DNA of 64,000 nucleotides from assembly GCA_944990035.1 (NCBI GenBank), contig CALYLX010000080.1:372001-436000 (forward strand), in the 5' to 3' direction. The stretch is from Clitopilus passeckerianus. Lineage: Eukaryota > Basidiomycota > Agaricomycetes > Agaricales > Entolomataceae. Position numbers and translations under genes: made by a program. Under the pieces are notes generated by a model. It saw only the letters and a program-made list of their open reading frames with translations, was not told the origin of the DNA and made no database searches. Below are positions 11,799 to 23,080 of this stretch, in pieces. The stretch's first letter is position 1. Each line of letters begins with the position of its first letter.

Positions 11799-13114
11799 AT
11801 GTTGGACCCAGTATTACGGATGATGCTGGCCTACCTGGAGGAATCCGCCCATAGTATGTATGCCTGCGTTGTGGTGTACTTCACTGTGTATGGTATGTGC
11901 AATCCTTTCTTACCGTTACCTACCTCATCGCATCGTAGGCGTGCATCTCTCTCTTTTCGTCTTATACTCAATCCAGTTCTAGTGGGTGTCCCATACACCA
12001 GCTTTTCGATTCTTATTCAGCTACTTACAGTGATCGTATGGTCGCCAAAGGCCGGAAGCTCCCTACCATAGCCATGTTCTCCGTCATTCTCCTCAGCTTT
12101 ATCAACGCTACAATCGACCTGGCAGCACAAGTAGCCTTGCTCACGATCACCCTACAGACGTCGTTGATTATAGGTGTCACAAATGGGATCCAGACACGTT
12201 TACCGGGACTGATCAGCGAAAGGCTCGTCACCCCGAATAGTTTGTCGATTTGGGCCATGGTTGCTCAGGTATGATACTTCCGTTTCGAGGTTGATGGGAT
12301 GTCTAATGAAGATCTGACTATATAGCCTATACTCAATGATTCCGTAGTGATATGGAGAGCTTGGGTGCTTTATCCGCGAAAGAGATGGGTCATGGCACTG
12401 CCGATATTCTTCCTGGTGTGCACCATTGGTATATCTTCCTTTTTGATCGACTTCACGACTGTTTCTAACTTGGAGCACTAGGTGTCTCCCTCGCATTCTT
12501 CATTTGCACTACCGGCAATTCTGGCTTCGTGTCGACCCTCGAGGGAAGGGAGATCACATGGATCTACCCTATTGCGATTTCTTTCTCGCTTGCGACGAAC
12601 ATCACGTCAACCTTCCTCATCGGATACAAACTATGGTGCGTCATATCTTTGCCTTATCTCGTACCACGGACCTCTAATTCGACTCTATAGGTCGTTTAAT
12701 CAATCTCAAGTTCGGATCGAAACCCCAGTTGGAACCAACAAGTCGCCAACTTACCGTATCCTCATCGTCCTCGTCGAATCCGGGTTGATATACTGTATCT
12801 TCCAAGTACGCGCGTCTCATAATAACTCATAGCGCCATTTCTCAGATTTTGTTCCTTCAGATCATTTACCTTATTGCAAACTTCACCTTGTATCCCAAAG
12901 ATCATCTACGCTGGCCATATCTCATATTCCGAAGCTTTGCAGGATCACTTTCGGTAAACGCCCCCGTTTTGGCTCTATCACGGACCTTACTCATGAAGAT
13001 CTGTAGGAAATGTATCCTGCCCTCGTGGTGTGCTTGGTTCATTACCGACGAACGACGGCGGATATGAATCCACACCAAAGAATTCTAGATAGCTCTGCTA
13101 CTTGTGTAACATGA
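11799..13114 (+). CDS. Seven-segment membrane protein, agaricomycete family, 313 aa (paralogue of 40925)
   Basis: Eight exons: 11799-11892, 11939-11975, 12031-12268, 12326-12428, 12482-12635, 12691-12805, 12861-12953 and 13007-13114. All junctions keep frame. About seven hydrophobic segments are visible, with the short loop-helix SDSVVIWRAWVL-type signature (here NDSVVIWRAWVL), a YRILIVLVESGLIYCIFQ segment and a terminal MYPALVVCLV segment. The paralogue at 40925 shares SDSVVIWRAWVL, LVESGALYCALQ and MYPTIVIVLV, and an exon of exactly the same length (103 nt) carrying the WRAW motif. The family is common and multicopy in mushroom-forming fungi; ligand and function are unknown, and a receptor role is only inference from topology. 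The second intron has a weak GTTCTA donor, so the 37-nt exon 2 is the least certain part. Confidence 0.75.
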
Positions 13115-14489
13115 TCACAATCGCCAGACTCGACACAACTGATTATGAAGATCCATACAACGTTTATGGTCACGCCCTTTCGCTTGGCGCATCTTTGGGG
13201 CTGCTTAACCTTACCCTCTATGCCTGATGAATGATGTACTATTGCAGTACTAGGTTACAGCACATTCGATGTTTCTCATCCTTCATGTTAAGCATGTATT
13301 CTACGTTTTGCTTAATTTACTGGGAGGTTGACGAGTGGGATGATATTGTGGCTGCTCCGTACCAATGGTCAGACCCTTCCGAACTGTTCGAGCGATTAAA
13401 AGAACCAGATGATGCCTTATGGAGGGCGCTTCCGAGGTCCAGGGTGTTAGGCGCTCATCCGTGTGAGCGAAATTTAAACTCCGAAATAGGAGGATCCTTC
13501 AAGTTCAGCTTGAGGCCGCCCACTGTACCCCGCTGGCCATTAAACATGAACCCAAGAATGTTTGGCCGGCAAATCATGTACCGCAATCCGTGAATGTGTA
13601 ATGTGTAGCTCCGGATTGTCCAGTTCTACTCCACCCCTTCTTGATTTAAAGTCCTCTGGAATATCGTACACTCATCTTAACTTCTTGCTTGTCATCTTGT
13701 AGGTTTCGTGATGATCCAGAATCTTCATCGTGGTCCGAGTTTCTCAATATATACAACCTTTCTGTCAATGTTATCCCCGGCATTCGTTTATTGAACCGGT
13801 CTATTGGTCTTTCGTCCAAGGGCTACAGATTTCTCCTGATCAACTGCCGAAGTTCGTCAGTGACTACTCTAGAACGCTTTCACCCCCATCTGCCCACTTG
13901 ACATGGTGGCTCTCCGCAGCGACGTTTTATGCGACCAGTTAGTCTCTAGTCTCGTGTTTCATGATTAAACTATCGTAGCTGAGGACCTCAGAGGAGTTAA
14001 CTGCACCAGCCAACGGCGACAATCTCATCATCAGACAGTCATGGGATTCTCCTCTCGCCAATCTGCATGGATGCGTTCTCTCAGCTATGACCTGCCTATC
14101 CAACCTGCCACACGTTAGGCTACGATGGGAAGTAGTGGCCTTAATACCGGTACTATATCAACGCCTGTTAGCCTCATGGCCAATCCATCGCACCTTCTTC
14201 ATGATTAGGTTTATTTGAACTTAACTCAGCATACATCTCAACAGTGCCCCCGGAATGAACCGAAATACACTTGAAGAGTCGAATGGCGGGCGAAAGATTG
14301 AACATGGGCTAGCATGTGAGCCATCTGACGCGTTTACTTCTGATGTGCAGAAGTCTCACTAGGGCCTGGAACATATCTTTGTCATGTGTTCTTTGTATGG
14401 TGGCGATTGGATGGCCCTGGCGCATTTTGGAGAATGTACCCCCTTTTCATTTCTCCGGGCATAGCCTGCTGTGGTCTCGAACGTGTATT
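13115..14489. other. Coding-like relic region
   Basis: Two plus-strand stretches read like protein: about 13318-13590 (DEWDDIVAAPYQWSDP and on to MNPRMFGRQIMYRNP) and 13690-13940. In the second the plausible sequence jumps frame near 13780 (from NLSVNVIPG to HSFIEPVYWSFVQG). I could not build an intact gene or recognise the family. A decayed gene is the best guess. Confidence 0.3.
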
Positions 14490-14973
14490 TGAAAGACCTC
14501 TCTCATCAATGTGGCACTTCCACCCGGTTCCATGAAGGTATACTTTGCGTACATGGTGAACACCACGCAGCGCTCTGATGTGTACACGACTGCGCTCGCT
14601 CCAGGACCGAATGCTGACTTTCATCTTGCCTTGGCGCTCCACGATGGGACCACTACGGTCTATAGAAACGGACAGAAACAAGCTTCTGTTGCCATCAAGC
14701 CTTTTTTCAACCCAGAAAATGTAGGTTGACGTTGAATTGATAATTTCTTTTTCTGACGTGTACTTCCATTCTTAGAAACGGGTTGTTATTAGAAGGACCA
14801 AATATGAGAATGGCGGGACTGCTCAATGGAATGGTCATATCCGCGAGGTCAAGGTCTTCGATTATGTTCTCAGCGATGTGGTCACTTCGTCGAAAGTGGT
14901 ATTATGCTCATGCTAACGTTTAATCCAGGCGGACATCCTGAAGGACCTCGAGACCACCGCTAGCACTTATTAA
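14490..14973 (+). pseudogene. 3' portion of a concanavalin A-like lectin/glucanase-type (LamG) gene
   Basis: Three clean exons can be read: about 14490-14720, 14776-14877 and 14929-14973 (introns of 55 and 51 nt, the second with a GCTAAC branch site). They encode VALPPGSMKVYFAYM, a strand-rich middle (DFHLALALHDG, TVYRNGQKQ), RTKYENGGTAQWNGH and VKVFDYVLSD, ending in TAA. The pattern of an input ligand-like display followed by Q-W-G-I-V-F is typical of C-terminal LamG/concanavalin A-like jelly-roll domains that bind carbohydrate in fungal secreted or surface proteins. No start codon, signal peptide or N-terminal exons are found upstream, so the gene seems truncated. It could instead have diverged 5' exons that I failed to recognise. 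Confidence 0.55.
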
Positions 14974-16012
14974 ACAAGTCATTTGGTGTTTCTTATATTT
15001 GACGTGTTACTTGTAACTGGTTGTATAAATCTTGGTTCGCGATCTCGCCTCTCTGAATACGATCCGTTTTTGGTGCGACCGAGCGGGATATCTCGACCGA
15101 AGGAAACTGGGCGTCTGACGATCAGGTAGGTCGTGTAAAGTAAGTATAGTAGAACAATGTTCCTCCTCCGATTTCGCAAGGCTTGGTGCACCAAAGAGCC
15201 ATACCAGTACGAATGCACCTCGACCACGCTATTAAATAATTGATGCGATGCGAAGTGATTGCGTCCTTCACGTGATGGCAGAACATTCCCTGCCACCGTC
15301 AAGCAACTCAAACTCAAACTTCAACATTCAACGCACAACGCTTATGGGACCCCACAACGAGACTACACTGCTTCAAAAAGATGCTCGGACAAGCATCAGT
15401 CTCGAGCACCCTGCATATGGCTGGACTCCGGCCTAACTAAAAAAAACTTTGAAAACTATGACTTGTATCGGTTTCACATCTGATCCCACCAGGAGCTCCC
15501 GGAATACTTCGACTAGGCCCTCTTAAGGAACTTCCCCGGACGCACCACCGATACCCAGACGAAAAGCTTAGCTCGGCAGATACTTTATGGCCGTTGACCG
15601 GTCCTGATACCTCCCAACCAAACGACGTTGCCGTCAGTGAAACAGCATCAGATGCTTGAGGACGTCCTTCGTTGCCTATCGCAAATGACTTTTCAAGAGA
15701 TGAATCCGTGCGACGGAGCGTCGGTACGTTGGGCCACGTCAAGTCTCTAGAAATTTGTGGAGCTGAAATTCCGGTTTAAAGGGTTATCTGCCGGTGGGCT
15801 CACTTAACTTTCGGGCCCACCGTTCCCGTTCTTGCATCTCTTAAAAACATCGATACCCGAGTGCTCCGAATCCGCACTCCTATGTGTCTGTAGCCAAACG
15901 GCTCACATTTTGACTTGCACTGGGATCAAACAAGTACAATCGTACGGACCTTACAAAAACGCAGGGAGGCGGACAGGGTACTTTCTTCAGGACCACCACC
16001 CCCCTCCTCAAG
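14974..16012. other. Intergenic, no gene seen
   Basis: Short overlapping frames only. The bases just before 16013 are pyrimidine-rich (CCACCACCCCCCTCCTC), as expected for a fungal 5' leader. Confidence 0.4.
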
Positions 16013-17162
16013 ATGGAAGTCTTCCGACGCATCCTCCGATTCATTAGCATGATCTTTGCTGCATTCCCTGCCTTTCCAAGCCTCACCAATAGTGGCGCCA
16101 TTGCCCCCAAGCACCCATCCCCCCCGGACCCCGACCCTAACATAGCGCATGGCACCCTACAACTCCCTGAGCACCCCCAATCTACTGCTCGCTTCGTCAC
16201 TCGTCGCTGCTACTCGATGGGTGGCGCGATCTATGAACTTGCACGAGATTGCTTCGAACGCATCAAGGCTTACTTCGCGAACATCGCCACCCATCGTGCT
16301 GACGTTCGGCGGCTGGAAGAGTTGCATCTCGAGCTGCAACGAGACTCAGAAGCAGTGATAGACGAGGATGAACGAGGGACCAGTGAGGACTTGGAGGAGG
16401 AGCGCATGGGAAGTGACGGCGAGGAGGACGAGTACGATGGCGATGATGAGGATGACGAGGATGATATGGACTCGGACATGGAGGAAGTGGACCTCGTGGA
16501 TAAGGAGGTGCAAACGGTGGATTCGGAAGGTGGAGAGGAGGGGAAGGAGGGAAATGAGACAGAACCTACCCGAGAGGCGGAGCAGAAAGATGATGACCTG
16601 GGGAACCTCAAGATGATGACGAAGGCTGAGCAGGCGGCCTGGTTTGAAGAAGGGGAAAGCATTAAGACTGGCATGACGGAAAATTCGGCAGAGTTCAAAC
16701 AGTTGAACGAGGGGTGGAAGGTGTACAAGAAGGCCAAAGCAGAGCTCAAGGTGTATCGGGAACAACCAGGCTTCAACCGTCTCGAGGCCTGGCGAAAAGG
16801 GAACGCCCTGAAGGTGGAATGCACACGTCTCCATGCTCGGAACGACGAGCTGAAGGCCACTTCGGATTTGCTGACCGCTCGAGTAGCCAAGTGGCGGGCT
16901 GCCCGCACCAAAGGGGAGACGGCCGAGAATAGGGAGAAGGCTACCGCTGTACGCGAGGAACTTCGCGAAACCGGATCCGAGATGGTACTCTTCGTGGACG
17001 CGGTATTTCCAGGCAAAAGAAACTTTCAAGATACCGTTTGGTTGGTCATCCAGCGCAATGTTACATGTCATCGCTTAGTCTCATCAGGTATGTCTTGAGC
17101 TTCTATGCATATGGTGTAAAATCTGATTAATGCTTCCAGCAAACTCCCAGTTGGAATCCTAG
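16013..17162 (+). CDS. Acidic coiled-coil protein with hydrophobic N-terminus, 365 aa (family A, member 4)
   Basis: Exons 16013-17087 and 17140-17162. The 52-nt terminal intron has a GTATGT donor, CTGAT branch and CCAG acceptor; read through, the protein would instead end at 17098. The first ~25 residues are hydrophobic (ILRFISMIFAAFPAF). Residues 118-190 are extremely acidic, with long Asp/Glu runs. Residues 195-330 are Lys/Glu/Ala helices consistent with a coiled coil. No named domain is visible. The acidic run is encoded by GAG/GAT/GAC repeats, so its length may vary between strains. It shares the layout, but not obvious sequence, of its neighbours at 4027 and 18220. Confidence 0.7.
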
Positions 17163-18219
17163 GAAAATAAATCACTTCGTCTGTTGTTGTTCTGGGTCCT
17201 GCATGAATGTCCTGCGTTTCTATTTGCATGCTGTTCAAACATAGTATCTGTCACATAAGTAGTCACTTTCCTTGTTTTCGTGTATAAAATTGCATCAAAG
17301 TCTTCCTGCGGTTCGTTCTGATATGACCACAATACCAGGGGCCTGAAGGAATCTGACAACACCAGTTCCCGTAACCAGGGGGTTGAGTATAATATTGAAG
17401 ACTTTCTCGCCAGTCCTATGGAACCTAAGTCCCAGCATAAGCAGACGTGGACACGACTTGGACTTGACGGTGACGCGACTCGCGAGCTAATTAACACGTC
17501 CCGTGACCGTGAGCCGTTTCCGACAAGCAAGGAAGCCAGGACTCAGCTTGCACGGAATTATTCCCAAGACCCTTCCATTCCAATATCCTACTCGACAATC
17601 CTCAACGTTCAACTTACATGAAAGTAGGAATGTATTGGCTGCCTACAGAATCCCACAACGATGGGCTTCCACTGGCATGGCAGAGTTCTCACCGACCCAG
17701 TAATGCCTGAGTGTAAAATTATCACAGCAAATCAACAAATCGTGCGGCCGTTTCCATCGTCAAGCTTAAAGTCCCACAACGCTGACGAAGACCTAACCAA
17801 TGTCTCTCAGAACTATGCCTAAATTTGTTTGGTACAATTGACCATTGGGTAGCTACCAAAACCTGCAAATGCTGGACGTCTGGGCTACAACATTCATGGA
17901 AGCTAAAAGACATGCATCTTTCGCTCCGGGCTATATAAGCTGAAATCTATCATCGCTTGTACGCATTTATCATCTTGATCTATTCAAAGTCTATCTAATC
18001 GATATTTTCTAGCTTTTTAATTCTCAAAATTGGGACGAAATATGACACATGCGGGAATCGATCCTGCTCTCTTGTAGAGCAACGACGGACGTATCGATGG
18101 TCTCCGAAACAAACAAGGACAATGCATCCGTGGCGCAAACTCATAAAGCCTGGGAAGGAGACTATCCATCCTTCAACCACTTTCGATTGCCAGAGCGTAT
18201 AATCTTGGACTTTCGTTAG
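17163..18219. other. Intergenic with a probable promoter at the right end
   Basis: No supported gene. A TATATAA element lies at 17932-17938, about 280 bases before the start of the 18220 gene, followed by AT-rich and pyrimidine-rich sequence suitable as a leader. Confidence 0.4.
17932..17938 (+). promoter_or_regulatory. Candidate TATA box for the gene at 18220
   Basis: TATATAA in the context GGGCTATATAAGC. The distance to the ATG (about 280 nt) implies a long leader or another upstream start; no experimental support. Confidence 0.35.
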
Positions 18220-19758
18220 ATGCTCGCTATGCGCATCCTTCCTCAATTCTATCAAATGTATCTCTACCTCGCCGTTCTGTTTCTTTGGTGTCTGGATACT
18301 CTTACAACCTTGGCGGGGTCCTTGCGCGACGGCCTTCACGATCCCGTTGCATTTATTACCCGCCGAGGGCCACATCTCGTGTTTTGCTTTCTTCTCTTCG
18401 TCATGTCATATTTTTTCGGTTCCTACGATTACCACACCCAACCCATCACATTATCTACCGTCAAATCGTCCAGAAGAGACCTCGCCTTTGACCGGAAGGG
18501 AATCATCAGGTTTCTTCGCTATGCCACCACGGATCTCAAGGACTTGCTCAGCCAGGCGTTACCTCAGGTCGAAGTGTGGGCAAAATATCTCCTGACCTCT
18601 ACGGGCGGTTCGGCAGACATGTCCCTTCTGCCGCACTTCATTATCTTTGTGGCGATCGGTGGATTCTTCAAGGTGATACTTTTCGCTCCCTATTACTACA
18701 TTAGCGTTTCTGACTTGGACGCCTTTTTAGATCCTTCGAAGTCGACAAGACCAGTCTCACATAGACGAACGTCGCAGCCTCCATCAAGCGCTTCGACGAG
18801 CTGCTGCTAAGCACCTTGAACAGAACAGCAACCTGTCGAACGTTATTAGCCAGCAATCCCTTCTAATCACCCGCTACCAAGAACGCCTTCGCTCAGTCCG
18901 GGAAGAACTCGCGAGCCAGGTGCAGAAGAACCGGAGTCTTCGACAGCGGACAGATGGGCGCTCCAACAGCTCGGAAACACGCGAGGATCGACCGACCGGA
19001 TGCGACACCAGTGAGAACAACAACGAACTCGAAGTCGCCCGGTCACAGCTTGCAGAAATGAGGACCGCCTTGGACGATGCTGTGGAGAAGCTTGCAGCTC
19101 GAGACGTGCAAATTGTCAATCTTCGTAAACGGGGTACAGCGATGGAAGTGGAGATGGTTGGGGAACGTGCTCGCGAAAGGGTTGAGAGGCGTAACCTACA
19201 AATCGAGGTTGAGGCTTTGAGAAAGCTGAAGTTGGCCTGCTCGTGTCGCCAAATCGCAGTCTTCCAGCCACAGCAAGACCGCGAAGCTGCTGATCTTCCA
19301 GCAGAATTGGAAGAAAGCTCCTCAGTTATCGCTGCTTGCGAAAGCGTTGACACCATGCCCACCGCCGATCTGAAGTTTATGCTTGATGTATATTCCCCAC
19401 AAGCCATTCCGTGTGAAGAGGTTTTCAACAGCAGGCAGGTGGACCTCCCAAGTGACATCGGCACATCCTTCGCCACCGAACCCGCCGACGCATCCAAGCA
19501 GAGAGAAGAGGAAATGACGCCAGAGGAGATTTTGTCCCCGCCTATTGCTGTCGCACCTTCACAACAACTCATTCGAAGCGGCTCTGCTGCATCGCGGAGG
19601 AAGCGTGGGCCGCGTGGCAAGAAGCCGTGGTTCCTCAAGAGTGCTGCGGTGAGTATCTTGGATTATTTTCAGGTTTCAAGCCACTGATCACGTCTTTTCA
19701 GGAGAAATCCTCTGCTTCTAATGCCGCAGCCGTGGATGCTGAGCCTTCGGGTGTTTAG
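18220..19758 (+). CDS. Multi-pass membrane protein with long coiled coil, 475 aa (family A, member 5)
   Basis: Exons 18220-18672, 18731-19648 and 19702-19758. Both introns are phase 0 (58 nt with GTGATA/TTTTTTAG; 53 nt with GTGAGT/TTTCAG). The first intron is essential: without it the membrane part and the coiled coil sit in separate frames. Hydrophobic segments are at about residues 8-32, 50-68 and 134-151. The coiled coil starts immediately after the third (exon 2, RRSLHQALRRAAAKHLEQN) and continues to about residue 330. The tail is low-complexity with a basic patch (RRKRGPRGKKPW) that could act as a nuclear localisation or membrane-proximal signal. Exon 1 is thus a membrane module and exon 2 a coiled-coil module, which resembles the gene at 1410. 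Confidence 0.8.
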
Positions 19759-20415
19759 AATCCTTCACGTTTTGGGAATTGAGACATCAATTTCAGGTGG
19801 AGAAGAACACTTGGGTTACGATATGTAAATTCGTCTCTATAGACGAACACTGCACATACTAGATACTAGAACATATTGATTTAATTCAATTTCACGATTA
19901 TATCTGGGAATCGAGCGAGTTCGCCCTGCTCGCTGTGCACCACGACGCTAAGGATGCACTAAAGCGAGGTTTGTTCAACGGTCTCGTTCGGGAACCGGAC
20001 TGTATGCGGGTATACCAGATTCCTCGATCTCGTTTACAGGAAAATGTGTATCTGGTGAACTTGAACTAGAATATTGGGGGAACGAAGGCCTGGGGTTTCA
20101 GAGGTATTGGTCTACCAGTCCTGTATAAAAGAGCTCCTTCTGTGGGCATGGTAAAGGAGCCGGTATAGTTTGGTACCACGCATGTAAAAGATTCCACAAT
20201 TGTTACAACGCGAAGGAAGAAGTATTTCTTTGCGGTGTCCGTCATCCCAGGTTTGGAGTCACGTGAGAGATAGCCATGATCACGCCAAGACGATCACGAT
20301 GCGCGTCGACTTGAACAAACGCGTCGGAAGCAATCTATGTAACTTCGAACTTCCCACTTTTCTATTGTACTCCATTGGCTACTTCTTTCGAATATTTTGC
20401 TTTGAACCTACAACC
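19759..20415. other. Intergenic with candidate promoter of the 20416 gene
   Basis: TATAAAA at 20124-20130 in CCTGTATAAAAGAG. In-frame ATG at 20299 precedes the chosen start at 20416. No other gene seen. Confidence 0.4.
20124..20130 (+). promoter_or_regulatory. Candidate TATA box
   Basis: TATAAAA about 290 nt upstream of ATG 20416 and 175 nt upstream of the in-frame ATG 20299. The spacing slightly favours the earlier ATG as the real start. Confidence 0.35.
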
Positions 20416-21409
20416 ATGCTTCAAAATGCCTGCATCACCGTGGAGCAACGCCAAGAGATATTTAATTTCTGCGCCACCGCCATTTCTTCAGACCTCCTTA
20501 GCAATAACATGCTAGTCCCGTGCCCAGCCACAGGATCCGCCAGTAGCCGCCCCTTACAGCCTACCGTTCACTGCTCTGGTCCTGCTCTAAGCAGGCCTTC
20601 TGAATGTTCGGCTTTTAGCCAGACCAATACTGCGCCAGTCTCCAACTTGAACTCCACAAGCGATATGGACATGGATGTCGACGATGAATACCCTCTGCTC
20701 CGCCAGTCCGGACTGGAAATGGCCATTCCCGCCTCGAAAATCCTGGGCGATATGGATGTGGACGCAGATTCCCAGGAATCGCTGGTACTTGCAAACACCG
20801 TTCCTCCTTTGCCGAACTCTAAGAACACCGTGGCCCACCCTCCCCCAACTCAACCTAGAGCCCAACGTATGGCTCTAAAACAACTAGAGATGAGCTCCAA
20901 CGACAGTAATAATGGTATCAACGATTTCAAGAAGTACCAAAAGCACGTTGTATGTGGCTCAGACATGTTGATCCTCCTACTGCTTGTTTCTGACCGTTTC
21001 CTCCTAGGCGGGCCCACGTTACATGCATCAAAATACACCTCCAGTCCCCCAGCCCCAATATCACCAGCTATATCCCGTGAGCCTACCCGTCTATACATTA
21101 CTCGCCCTCTCTGATCAACATTCTTAGCACTTGACTTCCGACTCGTATCTTCGCCCGTCTGGCGCGCCACGGCCTTTTGCTCTTAGCGGTTCGGCAGCTA
21201 GGATGATAGACCATCAGCTCGGGATAAAGAAGATAGAGACTAGACACAGTGTGTCAATTCACACGTCTTATGATTACTCTCAGTGGTGCCACCTTTCGAG
21301 ATTCGGCTCCATGGACTTACATTCGTTGTCGCAGCATAACCATTCTTGTAACATAAATGTCGACTATTCCGCAACCTATTTAGATACCTGGAGCACATGG
21401 ACCCACTAG
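20416..21409 (+). CDS. Low-complexity acidic protein of unknown function, 294 aa
   Basis: Proposed exons 20416-20949, 21008-21076 and 21128-21409, with phase-0 introns of 58 and 51 nt (GTATGT/CCTAG and GTGAGC/CTTAG). The N-terminal third is Ser/Thr/Pro-rich with repeated Asp-Met clusters (DMDMDVDDEY, DMDVDADSQ). Exon 2 encodes a Pro/Gln/His/Tyr-rich stretch (YMHQNTPPVPQPQYHQLYP). Exon 3 is His/Ser-rich. No family recognised. An in-frame ATG at 20299 would add 39 residues including a hydrophobic stretch; I could not decide between them. The splice sites are good, but the composition gives little independent proof of coding. Confidence 0.45.
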
Positions 21410-21636
21410 TAGTAGTTATATACGGGACTCCAACTATTTGACATCTTGCTACGGAATCAGTTGACTATAATAGTGTTTCTCGGATCAGAGTCGGGACACT
21501 GTCGACGTTCAAGATCCTGGCGGCTGACTGACAGAACTAAGTTGTACAAATATAAATAATTCTGAGCATGAACGACCTTGCCTTATCTATTCCTACCTGA
21601 CGTTAACCTCCGAGTCGATTCCCTGCATTTTCCTTC

Positions 21637-22770
21637 ATGATGGCACATGGTCAGATATCCGACATTTATTTTCCAAAACGTGACGAAATCGCCATTCAAA
21701 CTTCTACCGCCGAACACACCGGCGGGGACTACAACAAAGTCGCTTCAGAGCTTCAGGACCTCTTCGAAGATTCCATTAGGACTCTACAAGATGTAACCGG
21801 TATTATATCTCAGCAACGCCTTGAAATCAGCGAGGCCAATTCTGTTGCCTCGTCCACCCACGCCCAGATCCAACAACTCCAGGCCCAGCTCAAGTCTACC
21901 AACAAACAACTTCGGTCGGTAGAAGCAGATTTTCAACGCGAGAAAACCGCCAAGAAAGCTCTGCAAGGCGAGCTCACTGGCATGACGGAACGCTTAGAAT
22001 CCGCTATGGCGAGTTTAGCTGAAGAGCTCGAGGAGAATGTGGGTCAGGAGAAGATGCTCACGACGCTTCGTGGCCAGGTGTCGAACGATGAGAAAACAAA
22101 GAAGGAGCTTGGGTTGAAGCTGGGGAAATTCAAGGAGGAGGCGAGGAATGAAAGAGTCCTCAGGGAGGCACTCGAGGCGACTGTGGAGAAAATGACTCGA
22201 ACGATTCAAGATCAAGATTCTGATATCCTCGCCTTGGCCTCCGAGCTAAAATCCATGAAGAAGCCAACTCAGGAGATGGAGATCCAGTGCGATATTATCT
22301 CTTCGGCGCTGGAGCAGGAGGCGAAGGACTTGAGGGAGGTGTTGGCCTGGAAGGAGAGGGAATTGCAGAGGTCGCAGGCGGAGAGCCAGATATTGAAGGA
22401 CCAGTTGACGGTTGTCAGCAAGGATCGCGAGACAGCACGGTCGGAGGGTTCGTGGCTCAAGCAGCAACTCGACGAAGCTACTCACAGGATATGCTCTTTC
22501 GCCATGGAAAAGGAGGCGATGGTGGCAGCGAGGGTACAGCAAGTCTGCGACGGTGCCAAAAGAACGCAAGCTCAAAACCTTGAACTCTACAAAGAGCTTG
22601 ATAGACTACAGAACGAGCTTTCCCGTCTCACAGAATGCTCTAAACCCCTCGGATGGCGTGAAAGTAGATGGGCGCCTTCGATGGTCAATCGGACCAGACT
22701 CGGACCGAGTGCCACAGTCTTCAACTCGAAGCCTTACAAGGGGAAGGAGAACGACAAGCCCTGGTTCTAG
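21637..22770 (+). CDS. Soluble coiled-coil protein, 377 aa (family A, member 6)
   Basis: Single exon. After about 40 N-terminal residues the whole protein to about residue 335 is a continuous heptad pattern rich in Glu, Gln, Lys and Leu, with no hydrophobic membrane segment. The C-terminus (about 40 residues) is basic and Ser-rich. It resembles the coiled-coil parts of the genes at 4027 and 18220 in composition but lacks the membrane module. Generic similarity to myosin-tail or golgin-like rods is expected from any coiled coil and should not be taken as homology. Function unknown. Confidence 0.78.
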   Translation: MMAHGQISDIYFPKRDEIAIQTSTAEHTGGDYNKVASELQDLFEDSIRTLQDVTGIISQQRLEISEANSVASSTHAQIQQLQAQLKSTNKQLRSVEADFQREKTAKKALQGELTGMTERLESAMASLAEELEENVGQEKMLTTLRGQVSNDEKTKKELGLKLGKFKEEARNERVLREALEATVEKMTRTIQDQDSDILALASELKSMKKPTQEMEIQCDIISSALEQEAKDLREVLAWKERELQRSQAESQILKDQLTVVSKDRETARSEGSWLKQQLDEATHRICSFAMEKEAMVAARVQQVCDGAKRTQAQNLELYKELDRLQNELSRLTECSKPLGWRESRWAPSMVNRTRLGPSATVFNSKPYKGKENDKPWF

Positions 22771-23008
22771 ATATCGCAAGTTAATCAAATCACAAGTTGC
22801 AGACTGGTAGATAGGAATCCTAGTACCATTCAAATGTCATAATTTCGTTTGCACGTCGTCTAAGGCCGATCAGCAGAGCAGAGCAATCGACCAATGCAAC
22901 GAATAAACTGGCTTTAACTTTTATTAACCGGAATCAAGATGTCCAGCACTCTTCTCTCTTGGAAATTGGCGGCTGTAACGGGAAAAAAATATTTGGGGGG
23001 AGAAAAAT

Positions 23009-23080
23009 TGCCACGTACCCGGATTGAACGAGTGACCTTCTCATTACAAGTGAGACGCGCTACCACTACGCCAACGCGGC
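23009..23080 (-). tRNA. tRNA-Thr, anticodon TGT
   Basis: The minus strand folds into a full cloverleaf of 72 nt with no intron. The seven-pair acceptor stem GCCGCGT/ACGTGGC has one G-T pair. There is a D arm GCG..GCGC, an anticodon stem TCTCA/TGAGA around loop CTTGTAA (anticodon TGT), a five-base variable loop and a T arm ACTCG-TTCAATC-CGGGT. The discriminator base is A. A run of T residues follows the 3' end on the minus strand (AAAAA at 23003-23007 on the plus strand), as expected for RNA polymerase III termination. The internal A box and B box (GTTCAATCC) are intact. Confidence 0.95.

Noticed and set aside
16270..17016. Long minus-strand frames opposite the acidic gene at 16013
   Set aside because: Ser-rich and hydrophobic frames of this kind are the expected shadow of GAN-rich acidic codons on the other strand.
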